Positions 1 through 11,999 of a stretch of 64,000 bases of DNA are shown one piece after another. Within the stretch, counting starts at the first letter, position 1, and each line of letters begins with the position of its first letter. The translations under genes were made by a program, and so were the position numbers. The notes under the pieces were generated by a model, which was not told where the DNA came from, made no database searches, and was given only the letters and a program-made list of their open reading frames with translations. The DNA lies in NCBI GenBank assembly GCA_012845835.1, contig JABAKD010000025.1, positions 22,856,923 through 22,920,922 on the forward strand, in the 5' to 3' direction. The stretch is from Undaria pinnatifida. Taxonomy: Eukaryota; Sar; Phaeophyceae; Laminariales; Alariaceae.

Positions 1-6
1 CAAAAT

Positions 7-308
7 ATATGTTTGCGAGTTGGTAACTTGATTCTCACCGACTTTTCAACAGGGATCTTTGGGGCTCTCCCGTGGCTAGTGCTATATTACCGACAAGCGG
101 TGGGTCGTGGGTTCGAATCCCACCGATTTCATATTTCCGCTTTTTTCCGGGAGATAGAATAAAAAAAAGTATTTGCGAGCGTGCGCGCTGGAGACGTGAA
201 TGGTTGCGATAATTTGCTCCTGAGTACTGCAGTGCGTGGCGAGGGGGGAGCCCCGGAGATCCCTGTTGAAAAGTCGGTGATAATCCATTTACGAACTCGC
301 AAACATAT
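7..308. mobile_element. Small inverted-repeat (MITE-like) element
   Basis: The two ends are long terminal inverted repeats. The left end starts ATATGTTTGCGAGTT and includes CACCGACTTTTCAACAGGGA. The reverse complement of the right end starts the same way and carries the same CACCGACTTTTCAACAGGGA block, then GGGGCTC. About 60 bases pair with a few mismatches. Inside lies a tRNA T-arm-like stretch, GGGTCGTGGGTTCGAATCCC, at about 103-122. There is no coding capacity. The left end is too close to the window edge to confirm a target duplication. Seen: inverted repeats. Inferred: non-autonomous DNA transposon. Confidence 0.7.
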
Positions 309-317
309 CTGCTGTTA

Positions 318-378
318 GTTATATTGCACTACCCACTGAGCTATGTGACTAAGGAGCTCAGTGGGTCGTGCATATAAC
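318..378. repeat. Inverted repeat (hairpin) beside the MITE
   Basis: Arms at 318-342 and 355-378 are near-perfect reverse complements sharing ACCCACTGAGCT / AGCTCAGTGGGT, separated by about 12 bases. It could form a cruciform or RNA hairpin. The arm resembles a tRNA D-arm/A-box, but no complete tRNA can be folded around it. Function unknown. Confidence 0.6.
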
Positions 379-545
379 CAACACACCAATGCACACAAAT
401 TGACGATAGCAAATATCTTGCCGCGCGAGTTTCTAGCGGACATGTATACTATCTTTCGAGTATTGATAGTTGAAAAGTACCGCGTTTAGTATCTTGCTCA
501 ACCCAATATTGCGCTTGTTTGTCTGTGATCGGTGTTGCATCGCAG

Positions 546-2195
546 GGTTCGTCATCCACGGCGCACCTGCAGTGCGAGCGGCTGCTGCTACCACAGGGTG
601 GGGGGTGAGCGCTAGGCGAGCAAGACCAGCCGTGCGGCCGCTAGTTGGCATGCAGATGCACAAAGTCACGATCGAGGTGGGCTTGGTCTGAAAGATATCC
701 TCGGTGCATTTTCCGTTGTCGAGAGTATGTTTGAACTCCGTATATCTACGACTACGAGAGTACTCGTAGCTCGTAACACGATCCACACCGGTACGTATGC
801 TTGGGGTTCGCCTTCGTTCCTTAATGCTGCACCAGCACTGGCTAGTCTCTTCGGGTTTGTTTATATTTGGGAGCTTCTAGTCGGCAGCGCAGTGCACGGC
901 GACGTATCGCAAGTGCCCCTCCTGGGACTACGATACGTAGTGTATCGACGGATATATTGACAAGATCGCCCAACAAACGTAGACGACGCCAGGTGTGTTT
1001 GATACGCTGTACCCTGTTCCACTCTGGACGGAAACTTAGGGACCTTTAGAGTTTTACAATGAGTATCTGGCTATCCTTACATTTCCGTCCAGAGTCGTCC
1101 GTAACAAGTGTTTTGTGTGTTTGCCAACGTGATACGGAAGAACCCCACGGTGTGCGCGCCATTCGGCGGGATGTGATCGCCAGGCGGCCGAAGACGCCGG
1201 TAATCGAAAGGTCTCATATCATGTGCGGCAGCGATACCGACGATCCGACCGACCGACCGACCAACCAAACAACCAACCGACGAACTCATAATACAGCAGA
1301 AATAAGTTACGTACGATGCCGAAACCGTCTTGGTGCGGCTCTCCCCCGCCTCGGAGCCCCTTCGCCCGCGCTTCGCTCGCTCCCGGCCCGCCCCTAGCCC
1401 GCCCCCTCACTCCTCCCCCGTCGCCCACCCCTCCATCTATGTCCCTCGTGCCGACGCAGCACGAGGGAAAGTCTACCGTTTTGGAAGTGGACGAAAGCAC
1501 GAGCATATTGGAGGCGGCCCTGGACAACGACATCGAACTCCCCCACGACTGCAAGCTCGGAGTGTGCCTAACCTGCCCCTCCCTCGTCGTCAGCGGAGAT
1601 GTGGACCAGAGCGATGGGACCCTCGACGAGAGCGTCATGGAGCAGGTAAAGTAGGGGCGACGGAGCGAAGCAGCCGGCGGTAGTTGCCTCGAGGAAGGAG
1701 GGCGATCTTGTTTTGTTCTCCGAAGACGAGCCGAGCCGGGTCGTGACACGCCCCGGACGTGTTTGCTCAAGAGTAAGCCCTTTTGGGGGTAGTTCCGCGT
1801 TAAAGCGCGTGGGGTTTTCAGTTTTTGTTTCAGGGATGCGTCGCCTATGCTCTTGGCGACAGGTTGAAAGTTACCGAGCAAGGACGTTTTGGTTGTGCTC
1901 TGCCGCAGCCGTAGCCGCACCGAGAAGATGTCGCTTGGGTGGCCCCCGCCTGAGTGACCCCCGCGGGAATCTAGAAGTCTGCCAGCGTGCCAACCTGTCG
2001 CCGTGGGTGTAGTTGCGAGCGTACTTGAAAAACACGATGCTAACCCGCCCCCCTCCTCCACTCCCCTCCTACGTTGGAATCACGGTACAGGGATTTGCGC
2101 TAACGTGCTGCTCGTACGCGAGGTCCGACGTCGTCATCCGCTCCGTAGAGGAGGACCAACTTGTGGGCGCCCAGTTCAGCGATCGACCTCTCTAG
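546..2195 (+). CDS. Plant-type 2Fe-2S ferredoxin, FdC2-like (three exons)
   Basis: One-electron carrier, presumably in the plastid. Proposed exons are about 546-676, 1460-1645 and 2091-2195, all phase 0 with GT-AG introns. From the Met at 650 or 656 the core is about 105 aa: HKVTIE joins HEGKSTVLEVDES, then ILEAALDNDIELPHDC. Cluster ligands are C-x4-C-x2-C (CKLGVCLTC, about residues 40, 45, 48) and a fourth Cys in GFALTCCSYARSD (77 or 78). The KLGVC loop, VDQSDGTLDE and the acidic tail IRSVEEDQLV resemble the cyanobacterial/plant FdC2 group more than photosynthetic Fd. An upstream open stretch (GFVIHGAPAVRAAA, then Arg-rich) reads like part of a plastid presequence entered by an acceptor at 545, but no initiating exon was found. 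Exons 2 and 3 are near certain; the 5' end is not. Confidence 0.8.
1834..1914 (+). other. Possible alternative last exon of the ferredoxin gene
   Basis: Inside ferredoxin intron 2, a pyrimidine-rich acceptor ending at 1833 opens a phase-0 reading of 26 codons and a stop, beginning GCVAYALGDR. It follows ...VMEQ in frame and mimics the CVAYP segment around the fourth cluster cysteine of ferredoxins. The exon at 2091 fits the family better because it includes GFALTC before the cysteine. This may be a cryptic or alternative exon, or chance. Confidence 0.25.
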
Positions 2196-4936
2196 CTCGT
2201 ACCATCGTTATTTTGTGGTATGTAGACAAACACCCGAGAACACGGTGAGGCGTGTCCGGCCAGCATGGGAGTGGGGAGCAAATTGGACAGTCGTTTTGTT
2301 GTGAGCGAGAAGCGTACACGCTTGAACGAGAGAGGGAAATGAAGAGGAAGAGGAAGATAAGAAGAAACACACGAAAAACAGATGCTTGGCTCTTCTAAAC
2401 CTGGTGCGTATTCGGAGGTGCGCTGCCGCAAGTCTCGGAGCCGATGGGGGTGCGGGTGGGGCTGGGGGCGAGCGTGGCACGCAAAGAGCCTGCGCGCGTA
2501 GGCTCTTTTTTTTATTTTTAGTCCAGCTGTGCGTCGCGGCACTTTTGCCGCGGGTTCTAGGTCTGTTTTAAGCGTGGGGAAAGTGTACACGTTCTTGCCA
2601 TTTCCAGTTTTTCATGTGCCACGCGATCGCTTGTGGTTGTTATTTGCGTGGCTTTTGTTCCGTCAACGGCGCGCGAGTTGCCGGATATATGGAGTACGAG
2701 AAATGAGGAAGCGGGGCGGGGGCACGACGCAACTTCGGATTAGCAGAGGAACGGGGCTAGTCCCGTCCCTGAATGAATCCCGAAGAATACATCTGTTTTC
2801 CACCACCCCCTTGGTGTACGTCCGGTGGACGCAAGAGGAGGAGCGACCGTCGAAGGCGAGAGACTTCGGTCCTCCATTATGACGTAGGCGAGAGACTTCG
2901 GTCCTCCATTATGACGAGGACACAGGATATCAGATCATTTTTTTGCGCGGGCGGTGCCATCCCCGACAACGGTTTTCTGCACTAAGATTCTGCATGGACT
3001 CTCAAGTTTGTTGAGCCGTTTTTATTGGTTTATGCCCCGGGGCCTACCAGTCGCGTTCTCATAGAGGTTTAATCGGCGTCCCGGGGTGGGGGTCTCGACT
3101 TCTGCTAAAATAGTTTGTAGTTCATGTGGATTACAAACTTTCTCACATGTTGGTTGGAGGTACGCCCGTTAGTTGCCATTCCCATTCGCACAAGTAGCCA
3201 ATTCTGTTTGACGGCGCGAGGTGGCGCGCTTCGTCGTCCTGCTCGTCGTGGTACCAAAAGCGCACAAGACACAACAACGGAGGGAGGCAAACTCCCCACT
3301 GCCTGACACGGGCGAGGCAGTGAACTAAGCTCATTGCACGCGCATTACCCGGTGCTAGGCGTGTCTTAGCTGTATCGGCCACGGTCACGTACAGACGTGA
3401 TCAACACAGTTCGAAGCTCGGCAATAGTGAGTAGTAAATTGTGTAGGATCGAGGGGAACGCGCCCCGACCTTGCAGATCACTACACCTAATACGGGGTTT
3501 CAACAAGAGTGTTGGGTTTGGGACGCGGTGCGGCTCGTCGGAAACGTCAGCGAGGGGAGAGGGAGGCGCTGCGTGCGTCTTTACCTTCCGGTGTGCGGCA
3601 TCTGTCCCCTCCTTCCTGTCGGCACCGACGTACGTAGCAAAGGGGTTGCGTTGGCTCCCGCTGTTGTGCGATCGCCTTCCACCACCATGCAAATCAAGCC
3701 AACGTGGTTTTGTACTCATGGCGCGCCCTGCTCCAAACTAGGTGCATCGGACGGTCTATGCCGCGCCTCTTCCGACTAGCTTGCTGCGTTATAGCGACGT
3801 TGAAGAGAACGATCATAGAGGGATACAATGCGACTCCGAAGGTTGATGGATCCATTTTTTCAGCGCAATAAGAAACGCAAACTACAGTAACACGCAACAT
3901 CAGCTACCAACACGAGTAGTCACTATTTGCCGAGCCCAGGAGATGGCGACGCTTCCGTGGGTAACGGCGCATAATTTAATTTAGGATGAGAGCTGCAGGC
4001 GTACCAGGTATTGCAACCGAGAAAACCAGCTGCCAGACGTACGCAATGCGATTGTGGCCTGCCGAGGAGGCCACGGATCAGCTGTATACCAGGTCCTCAG
4101 CTAAGCATCTCCATGGTCCCCATTGAATGAACAACGCTCTGCTTCGCCCAACCAATGTTCCCCCCGGAGGGTAGCACAGGTGTCAGGCAGATGCCGACGA
4201 ATGGTGGAGTGTATCACGACCTGCCCCGCAACCCGCGACCACTTATGCCAAAGCTTGGCGGAAACTCTGGTAATCGCCTCCGCCATACAGGTCCTCTCTA
4301 AAGACCCGTGATCGCCAGCGGGCATCCCGTAGCGCTTCCTCCTGCAGCGCGTCAAGCGCACACAGACGTCACAACCCCGATGACATTTCATGTATCGCAA
4401 ATGCGCCCTCATGCTGTCTGCCAGTCGGCTCAAAGCAGCACAACTGCTTTTATGACCAGCGCGCAAAACGTGAGCATCGACCATTCTTTGGTTCAACTCA
4501 ACTTAACAACAGCTGGCTGACCCATGCCACAGTCTAAATAAATGAATAAACACACGCAAACGCCCGCATATACCGACCCGATGAAGAGTCATGTTTTTCT
4601 GTTCCTCATGTCGTTGAAATTCAAATATCGAGGTTTACAATCTTCAACCTGTCACAACTTTTGTGTAACAGCAGTCGTAGCGATTTCAGTTGCCTTTTGG
4701 TTCGAGGCTCACAACCTGTCAGAGCTTGTGTTGTGAAATCATTTGTCAATGTGCTAAACTCATTGCATTTCCCCCCCCCCGACATTTTTCCCAGCACCAA
4801 GGTGCACGCTTCTCCTCGTGGTCACACCCTATCGCAGAATCTAAACACCTCTGAAAGGCTTATCGCGCCAGGTAGAAAAAAACGAGAAAACACGCGTTTA
4901 TTTGCCTGTTTAATTGTAAAAAAAACTCTGAACAAG
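2196..4936. other. Intergenic, no gene supported
   Basis: Short open frames only, none with a recognisable domain or splice-consistent neighbour. A roughly 31-base unit (GGCGAGAGACTTCGGTCCTC...) is repeated in tandem at about 2855-2919. An open frame on - at 4101-4496 has protein-like composition (Cys/Arg-rich), but I recognise no family and no splice partner. Confidence 0.5.
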
Positions 4937-5608
4937 TGTTATAAGGCTTAGTTTGGGTAAGCTATCGGTTAACCAGTTGCAAGTGGTCAAACGGACTAAT
5001 ACCCCACTAATTCCTTAACAAATGGCGTCGTCGACAGACCATGGGTTTTTGGGTCGTGGGTTCGATCCCCACCATCCACAACAATAAACTTTTCAGATTT
5101 TCCCCATGTCGAACTTGAAAATACTCTCCCTGGTACCCCAGGGAATGAAACGGCTTGGATAATTGACAGGTCCGCCCGTATATCCGGCCGACCTGCTATC
5201 CCGCCGTTTCAGGGGGGGAGAGTGTTATAAGGCTTAGTTTGGGTAAGCTATTGGTTAACCAGTTGCAAGTGGTCAAACGGACTAATACCCCACTAAATTC
5301 TTAACAATTAAAGTCCATAACAAATGGCGTCGTCGACAGCCCATGGGTTTTTGGGTCGTGGGTTCAATCCCCACATCCACCATAATAAACTTTTTCAGAT
5401 TTTCCCATGGCGAACTTGAAAAATACTCTTCCTGGTACCCCAGGGAATGAAACGGCTTGGATAAATGACAGGTCCGCCCGTATATCCGGCCGACCTGCTA
5501 TCCCGCCGTCTCAGGGGGGGAGAGTGTTATAAGGCTTAGTTTGGGTAAGCTATCGGTTAACCAGTTGCAAGTGGTCAAACGGACTAATACCCCACTAATT
5601 CCTTAACA
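4937..5608 (+). mobile_element. TRIM-like retrotransposon array (3 LTRs, 2 internal domains)
   Basis: Three copies of an 84-base LTR starting TGTTATAAGG and ending CCTTAACA lie at 4937-5020, 5223-5322 (with a 16-base extra segment near its 3' end) and 5525-5608. They alternate with two internal domains of 202 bases each. Each internal domain starts 2 bases after the LTR with TGGCGTCGTCGACAGACC, placed like a tRNA primer-binding site. Each ends in the purine run AGGGGGGGAGAG directly before the next LTR, placed like a polypurine tract. The array is flanked by the 4-base direct repeat CAAG. The internal domain also carries a tRNA T-arm-like GGGTCGTGGGTTCGATCC (about 5051-5068). There is no coding capacity, as expected of terminal-repeat retrotransposons in miniature. 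LTR-PBS-PPT order is seen; mobilisation by an autonomous partner is inferred. Confidence 0.82.
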
Positions 5609-8600
5609 CAAGCTTGCTTTCAATGGGGTTGGAGGAATTATTTTCTTAAGGCGACTTAGACCAAGGCTTCGACAGGCATCGGAATCTCGCAGGCCGGGTT
5701 TTCTTCCGATTTTGTAGAAAGCAAAAAAATGACGAAGAAAAAAACGGGCAACCGAGCCCAGGACGCGAGAAAACTTCAACGGGGAATGATGCCCATCCAA
5801 CAAATTAAAAGACAGACGGTGCTAAATAACTCCGTTCGGAAATCCGCAGACCTTTCTTGATTTCGTGGTTAAAACGATTTTTCTCGTGTAATTTCAATTT
5901 CGCTGATTTTGACTTTGACAAGCTGTCACTTGATTTTAGCGTCGATTAGAAAAAAGTGCCCCAGCAGTACTTGTTCGCTGGGCCCTGGTCATTGCGACTG
6001 GGGTGGTCTTATCTTGCAATTTTTCGTATTCCGAGAGTTTTACGCCGAAAAAAGATTGTCCAAACAATCCTGCACGGACTGTATCAGAATGGCACCGCGT
6101 TTCAGAAACAAAAAACACTACTGCACTTATACTTCGCAGTACATGCATTGGATTGCACGGGTGGTGTCGAGGCTGCAACTCGCAGAGGTGGGTCTATGTT
6201 TGCCCTCGGCCCTTGCTTCGAAGTTAGTCGTGTTCAATTACATACGAGAGTGATGTGTGCGCTTCGTTCCGCGATGAACTTATTCCGAGAACGAAGTTAG
6301 TCCAAGAAGTCGAGAAGGGTTGGGCCAAAAAGATCTAGATCTGCCAAACCTCCCGGACACCTGACGCATGCTATGGTAGAGGAGCACCATTTTTTTTTCC
6401 TTCTGAGGGTGGCGGCCTTGAGGAGCTCTATACCTCACCCAAAAACTGATTTGGGAAAAACGGAAGCTTAACTCGATCAAGATTCCCATGGCCTACCATT
6501 GGTATATACAACGAAGGCACGAATACATATGCAAAACAAGAATGGCATTTCGACGCTATTGAGTTATGGGGCCCCGTCCTCCAGAAAAAGAAGAAAGAAG
6601 GGCTACCCCCATCGTAACACGTGTTACCTTATGGCCATCATGGGACGTTCTGAATACATTCCCGGGTTTCCTAGGTAGGTATGGCACCGTACCGTGTACG
6701 TCTAGTCTAAGGGTGACGGGCACAGTTGTTCGAGGTCTTTTTCGGGTGCCTTCTGGCAGATACGTTTTCGGGACATTTTCTCCCCAACTACTCGTGCTAG
6801 TAGCTGCGTTTGGCAGCTTAGGGGGTGGAAATAGGCTTTCTGACAGCATCAATCAAATACATGATGCATCAAATCACAACACCGACCAAAACAGCGACGT
6901 ACGGGCATAGACCGTACGTATCTCATTACGGCATGCTGACGACAGCATACCGGTATTACAGGGAAGCTCGCCTCTCATGAGCACCTCTCTCATACTACGC
7001 AAATGGCCGTGTTAAATTTCGCGGCCGCTGTCGTCGTGGCGCATGCGCAATCCAAGCCGTGCTTGGTCTTGGTTCATGTTCGAAAAGATACGTGTTATGC
7101 GTTGACGGTTGGGCATTTTTTATGCCCTGTGGGTGTCACGAATTCGAAACACACAAATACGCTTGACACCTGCTCCTGTAAACACCGGTCTTTGTAAAAT
7201 TTATTTTATTTTTTGCTCATCCCATTTACGAGTATTATCTTCGCATTTTTTATTTATCCTTCTCCCTCCCTAGCTACGATCATTATCTTCGCATTTTTCT
7301 TTCTCCTTCTCCGTCCCAAGTCGTAGCTCAGATCCGGGGTCACTAAGCAGGCCCTTCTCCCCCCTCCCCACTAAGGTACGCGCCTTCATTGGTATCGCGA
7401 GAAGACTCCAGCCCTTTCTTCCCTCGTCGACTCGCATCGAATAGCACATGGCGTGTATACGAGGTTGAGCGTGGCTCGACGGTGCCATACGGGTTCCAAA
7501 GTAAAAAAATAAACTAGACTACACTTGCCAACCCTAGAGTAAGCCGGCTGTAAAAATTATGAAACCTATACTAGAACAATACGAAGCAGGAACGGCGGAA
7601 CGTAAACCTGGCTTAAATAACACTTTCGTATGACAAAAACGAGGGGACGGCCAAAACAAGTTCGACCCACGGCCCCAATAGAAAAAAAAAAAAACGATAG
7701 CCAACGACGTTCGCCAACATAGCAAGCCAATATGGTTAAAGAAGCATAAACTACCATCCAATACAGCGCTACTACATGAAGCAGAGCTGAAAAATCCGTA
7801 ACCCCTGCTTATATTTTCACCAGGTACCGGCGCGCGAGCGGAAGGAAAGCTATTTCGACACCCATCTAAATATGTCCGAACGAAACCAAAGAACCGACAG
7901 CATCGTTGCTACAATTGCCAGATGCTACGTTTCAACAGATAACCTCGGATCGTGTTGACATATTCTGCAAAGAGATGACCTTATACAGCATTTGACATAT
8001 TATATTAAAACTCCCAACCGCCGTCTGCCCTGTGGCATCGGCCAAAAAAATATCGTGTCGCCCCGAGCCGAATGAGGCAACCTAGCCTTGCCACCCCGAG
8101 GCCAACAAAAACATGCACACACGGAGACAAGCATATGCATGCTTGAACACTAAATAAGAGAACCCAACAACGACGGCGACTGCTGCCTAAACGTGCCCAT
8201 AAAATAATATTGTTGCGATTCACACGGGGCGCGCGGAAACGTGCACACCAATGATGTTGTTGCGCTTCACACGGGGCGCGCGGAAGAACGGTGCAAGCCT
8301 CTCACGACACCCTCACCGAGCCAGGTGGCAGCCACAACGACGCTGTTTGTCCGACCGAGCGAAAAAGGAGCCTTTTTTGTGATCTCTTCTGGCGGCCCTA
8401 GGGCTTTCATGTCATCTCCGTTAGAGTGTAGACCAAAGAGGCAAACACCACTCCGCCCAGACCTACGCCTTCGGCAGTCAGCAGCGGCTACTACCGAAAC
8501 AGCAGACACAGCCGTCATTAAGCTGGCCACGCCCACGCAGCACGCGGGTTTGTTACATGGTTTCATGCCCAGCAGGCACGCAGGCAGGCAGGAAGGCAGG

Positions 8601-9227
8601 AAGGAAGCGTTTTCTTCTGCGCTCGCCCGCCCCCGTCAATTCTTGACGGAGTACCTGCGCCAGGGCGGGGGCGACGGTGGAGGGCGGGCGCTTTTATGAT
8701 GCAGCGACAATCAGTCTGGAGGCGTCCGAGAAGAAGAAAGTTCCGGAAACGACGGACTCTCTCGGATACGCAAGCGAACTACGTGCGGTTACGTGTGCGC
8801 GTCAAGCGCAAAAAAGGGGAGGCCATCCGGGTCCATGCAAAGTGTACTTCGACTTTTTCGCTCTCTCTTTCGCCCGAAGGGCGGCTTTGGAGTAGAACCG
8901 TGCGCACACAACGAGTACACTACAACCAATCCATACTTTTGCGCGCCGAATGCACACATCGCCAGCGCTTTTATATCGTCAACATCGCCTTGTGGTGCAC
9001 TACACTACGCGCATCAACCATTCCCCCTTGCCTGCCTGCCTGTGGGAGCACGCGCTCCCTATAGGCCAAGTGATGCTCTGCAAATGATCTCATGCTCGGT
9101 TATAATAAGCCAAGATAACAGCATACTTCCGTGAGCGGCGGGCTTGATTGATGTATATGCGGAGTCAGCAGACGAGAAAGTGAGACTCCACGCGGAGCAG
9201 CCGTCTGAACGCTTGCGCGCCAATGCT
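5609..9227. other. Intergenic, no gene supported
   Basis: No open frame here has a recognisable domain. Present are a duplicated segment around TCACACGGGGCGCGCGGAA (about 8219-8285), CT-rich repeats near 7205-7315, and GGCAGGAAGG-type repeats near 8580-8605. The region lies downstream of the - strand ankyrin gene and may hold its 3' untranslated sequence. Confidence 0.45.
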
Positions 9228-11047
9228 TTAGGTTTTTCCACCCTCAATGTAGTCCCTGCGAGTGGGGGTAAACACACACAAAGGAGGGTGCCAATCGCCG
9301 CGGCTCGCAACGATCTCGTCGAGGATATCGTCACGCCATTTCGAGCGGATATTCCGGTTCGTACTGGTGAGCGCAAGTCGGCGAGCGGGCACTTAGACAT
9401 TTCGTACTTTCGCAGGGTGCTTGTGACGCCACCGTTACATGAACCACCGCGCCCAACAGAACAAAAAATCCACCGGGACCGACAAAGGGAGTCTCGCGCC
9501 GATGACATACCTGAACAGACTTGCCACAACCGCCGGATGACGGCTCGCCCCTGCCCCGCTGGAGCTGATCATCGGTCGGCAGTACACCGTGACGTCTACC
9601 TTCCCTGACCCCGGGGATTCCGCTGCAACCGCCATTGCGGCATCAAAAGCGAGATCAAAGTCCTCGTCGGTCATCTCCACCGTCTCCGTCGCATCCTCCG
9701 CTGCTCCTTCTTCCGATGTCCCCGTCGTCGATTCTGCCGCGTTCTTTGTCGGTTCTGCCTCGTCCTTCGCCGACTCTGCCATGAGCAAGAGTGCGGACTC
9801 GGCCGACTCACTCGGCCACTGCCACGACCGTGCGCGGTAAGCCGGACCTTGTGCCAGCATACGCTTAATCCGCCGTCGCCCCAACCCCTGCTGCACGTGC
9901 TCACTTCTCATGGTGTCGACAACGTCGATAGGTGTTTTCCCCTTGATGTCAGCCGCGTATTCGTCCCCGCCCGACTCGAGCAATAACGCCGTGGCGAGCG
10001 GGTGGCAGTAGCCTGCTGTGTAGTGCATCGGGGTCATCTTTGCGGTTGTTAAAGCACCCTTGAGGTGAACGCCCCCCTCGGCGAGGACCAACATCCGGAT
10101 CATCCTCACGTTCCCAACCATGGCCACGCCGCTGAGCGCATCTCGGTAAGCGTTGGGTCCGAGCTTGCTCACGCCGAACTTCAGCAGCATCTCCACCGCC
10201 TCGAAGTGCCCGTGCTGAGCGGCAATCGCGAGGGGGGTGTACCCCACGTTGTCTGCTGCGCCTGGATCCACCTTACACCGGTCGAGGAGATATTTGACAC
10301 ATCCCGGATGGCCGTTCAAGCACGCGATGGCGAGCGGCGTCTGAGAGGTGTTGCTAAGCCAGTTGGGACTCGACCCTGCGGCCACGAGCTCATGCAACAT
10401 CCGGAGATTGCCTTCATCCGCGGCGTAGTGGATGGGAGCGTACCCGTCGTGGTCTCTCGCGTCGAGCTTCGACCCCGCTTTGATGAGATATTTCAGAACC
10501 TGCGTCGCATGCCCCCGAGACCGCGGAGAAGCGATCGAAGGAAGAAATTGAGGAACGTCACGGGCATCGTGTGCACACTTGCGTATAGACTTTGAGCGCG
10601 CCACAGCAGAGTGGCAGACAGCACCACGAACGTCCAGATAGCGGCTCTATCCACCGTTGCATATAATGTATTCGGCGCGTGGCAAAGCACGCTTGCTACT
10701 CGCGATCCGCAATACTCCGGGAAATGGTAGAGATCGATTCCTCCCACCCCCTCCCCGCCCCCTCCACCTGGATCGGCTCCCAACATAGATCGCTTACTCA
10801 CCTGTATGCTGCCCTGATGAGCCACCCAATGCAAAGCGCTCTGGTTTTTGTCGTCTATCTCTTTGGGGTCAGCGCCGGCCGCTACCAGCGCCTTGACGAT
10901 GGACAAGTGACCTCCGACGCACGCCGTATGAAGCGCAGTGGGTCCACCAGGCCCGTGTGTGTCCACCCTGGCCCCGTGGCGAAGAAGAAGCCGGACAATA
11001 TCCAGCCGGCCCCGGAAGGTGGCGAGGCCGAGCGGGTAGACACCATC
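9228..11047 (-). CDS. Ankyrin-repeat protein 1 (exons 2-4)
   Basis: Exons on - are 11047-10802 (246 nt, phase 0), 10499-9511 (989 nt) and 9363-9228 (last exon, less certain). Together with a probable first exon at 19993-19874 they encode about 496 aa. Exons 2 and 3 give roughly eight to nine ankyrin repeats with the usual TPLxxA...G...V..LL...GA pattern, e.g. TALHTACVGGHLSIVKALV and APIHYAADEGN. An Ala/Glu/Ser-rich acidic linker follows, then a conserved tail VDVTVYCRPM...HPAVVASL. The exon 2-3 junction falls inside a repeat (HQGSIQ|VLKYLIKAG), which supports the splice. Ankyrin repeats are protein-binding scaffolds; no catalytic domain is visible, so partner and role are unknown. It is a paralog of the gene at 32.9-34.8 kb, same strand. 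The final exon's frame follows phase (AG|T ACG AAC) but is not otherwise verified. Confidence 0.82.
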
Positions 11048-11199
11048 CTGTTTTTGGACAGGCAGTTTTAGCACATAGGCAGTCTGTGAAAGGAGGGTGT
11101 GTGCACGGAAGGAGACTGGGCACGAATGGAGCGAGGGCACGAACGGAGTTTGTGCGCGAAATGAGTTTGGGTACGAAAGAAGGCCGGACGAGGCAGGGG

Positions 11200-11985
11200 A
11201 TACTGCTCACTTGACCGTCCGTCCGTCCCTCCGGCACCCCCCCCCTGCACACTATGGCGAGAGTCTTCCATTCGCACTGCATTCTACGTGATCGAAAAAA
11301 ACACCCATTCGCTGAATGGTGCAGCAAATACTAGTTCACGAAAAACAGCTCAAAAACGGGATCGACAGCCAAGTACTACGGAGGATACATAGCTTAAGAA
11401 TCAAACAGAGTTGATGTATGTTGGAGGAACCGCCGAGGAAAACAAAAACACTGCATAAATACCTCGTAGTCTGACTTTATAAGTGTGCTATTAGCCTGCT
11501 TTTAGACCCGATAAAACGCCGATTGAGACCGATTTCAGGCGGAAACTCGGCCGCAAAATGACGACACACGGGTTACTACTCACTTGACTGTTTGTCCGTC
11601 CGTCCGCCACCCCTCACCCCCTCCACACGGTACAACATGGCACGGACTGGCCGGATGGCGAGAGTGTTCCATTCGCTCTGTGTTTTACGTGATCGAAACA
11701 AACACCCATTAGTCAAACGGATAGGCAAATACTAGTTTACGGAAAACAGCCGAAAAACTTTTCAATTGGTTGCCTGCATGACTGATACCAAGTACTGCGG
11801 TATTCATATGTAGCTTAAGAAGTAAACAGACCCGAAGCACGCTGGAGAAACCGCCGTAGAACACGAACGTACTACATAAATACCTCTTTGTACGACCTTA
11901 TACAAGTGCGTTGTTAGTCTGCTTTTAGACCGGATAAAACGCGGGCTGAGACGGAGTTCAGGCGGAAACCCGTTCGTACAATGTA
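11200..11985. repeat. Direct tandem duplication of about 380 bp
   Basis: Two diverged copies, about 11207-11561 and 11573-11985, share a run of landmarks in the same order: a CTCACTTGAC / GTCCGTCCGTCC segment, ATGGCGAGAGT, GTTTTTCGTGAACTAGTATT-like sequence on the opposite strand, CATAAATACCTC, CTGCTTTTAGAC and GATAAAACG. The duplication is non-coding and lies in the proposed intron 1 of the ankyrin gene. Confidence 0.65.
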
Positions 11986-11999
11986 GCAACGAAAAAGGC

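Noticed and set aside
95-125. tRNA gene
   Set aside because: A convincing T-arm is present, but no D-arm, anticodon arm and acceptor stem can be completed; it lies inside a mobile element.
4101-4496. 131-codon open frame on -
   Set aside because: Protein-like composition, but no recognised domain, no splice partner and no retained neighbouring exon; not called as a gene.
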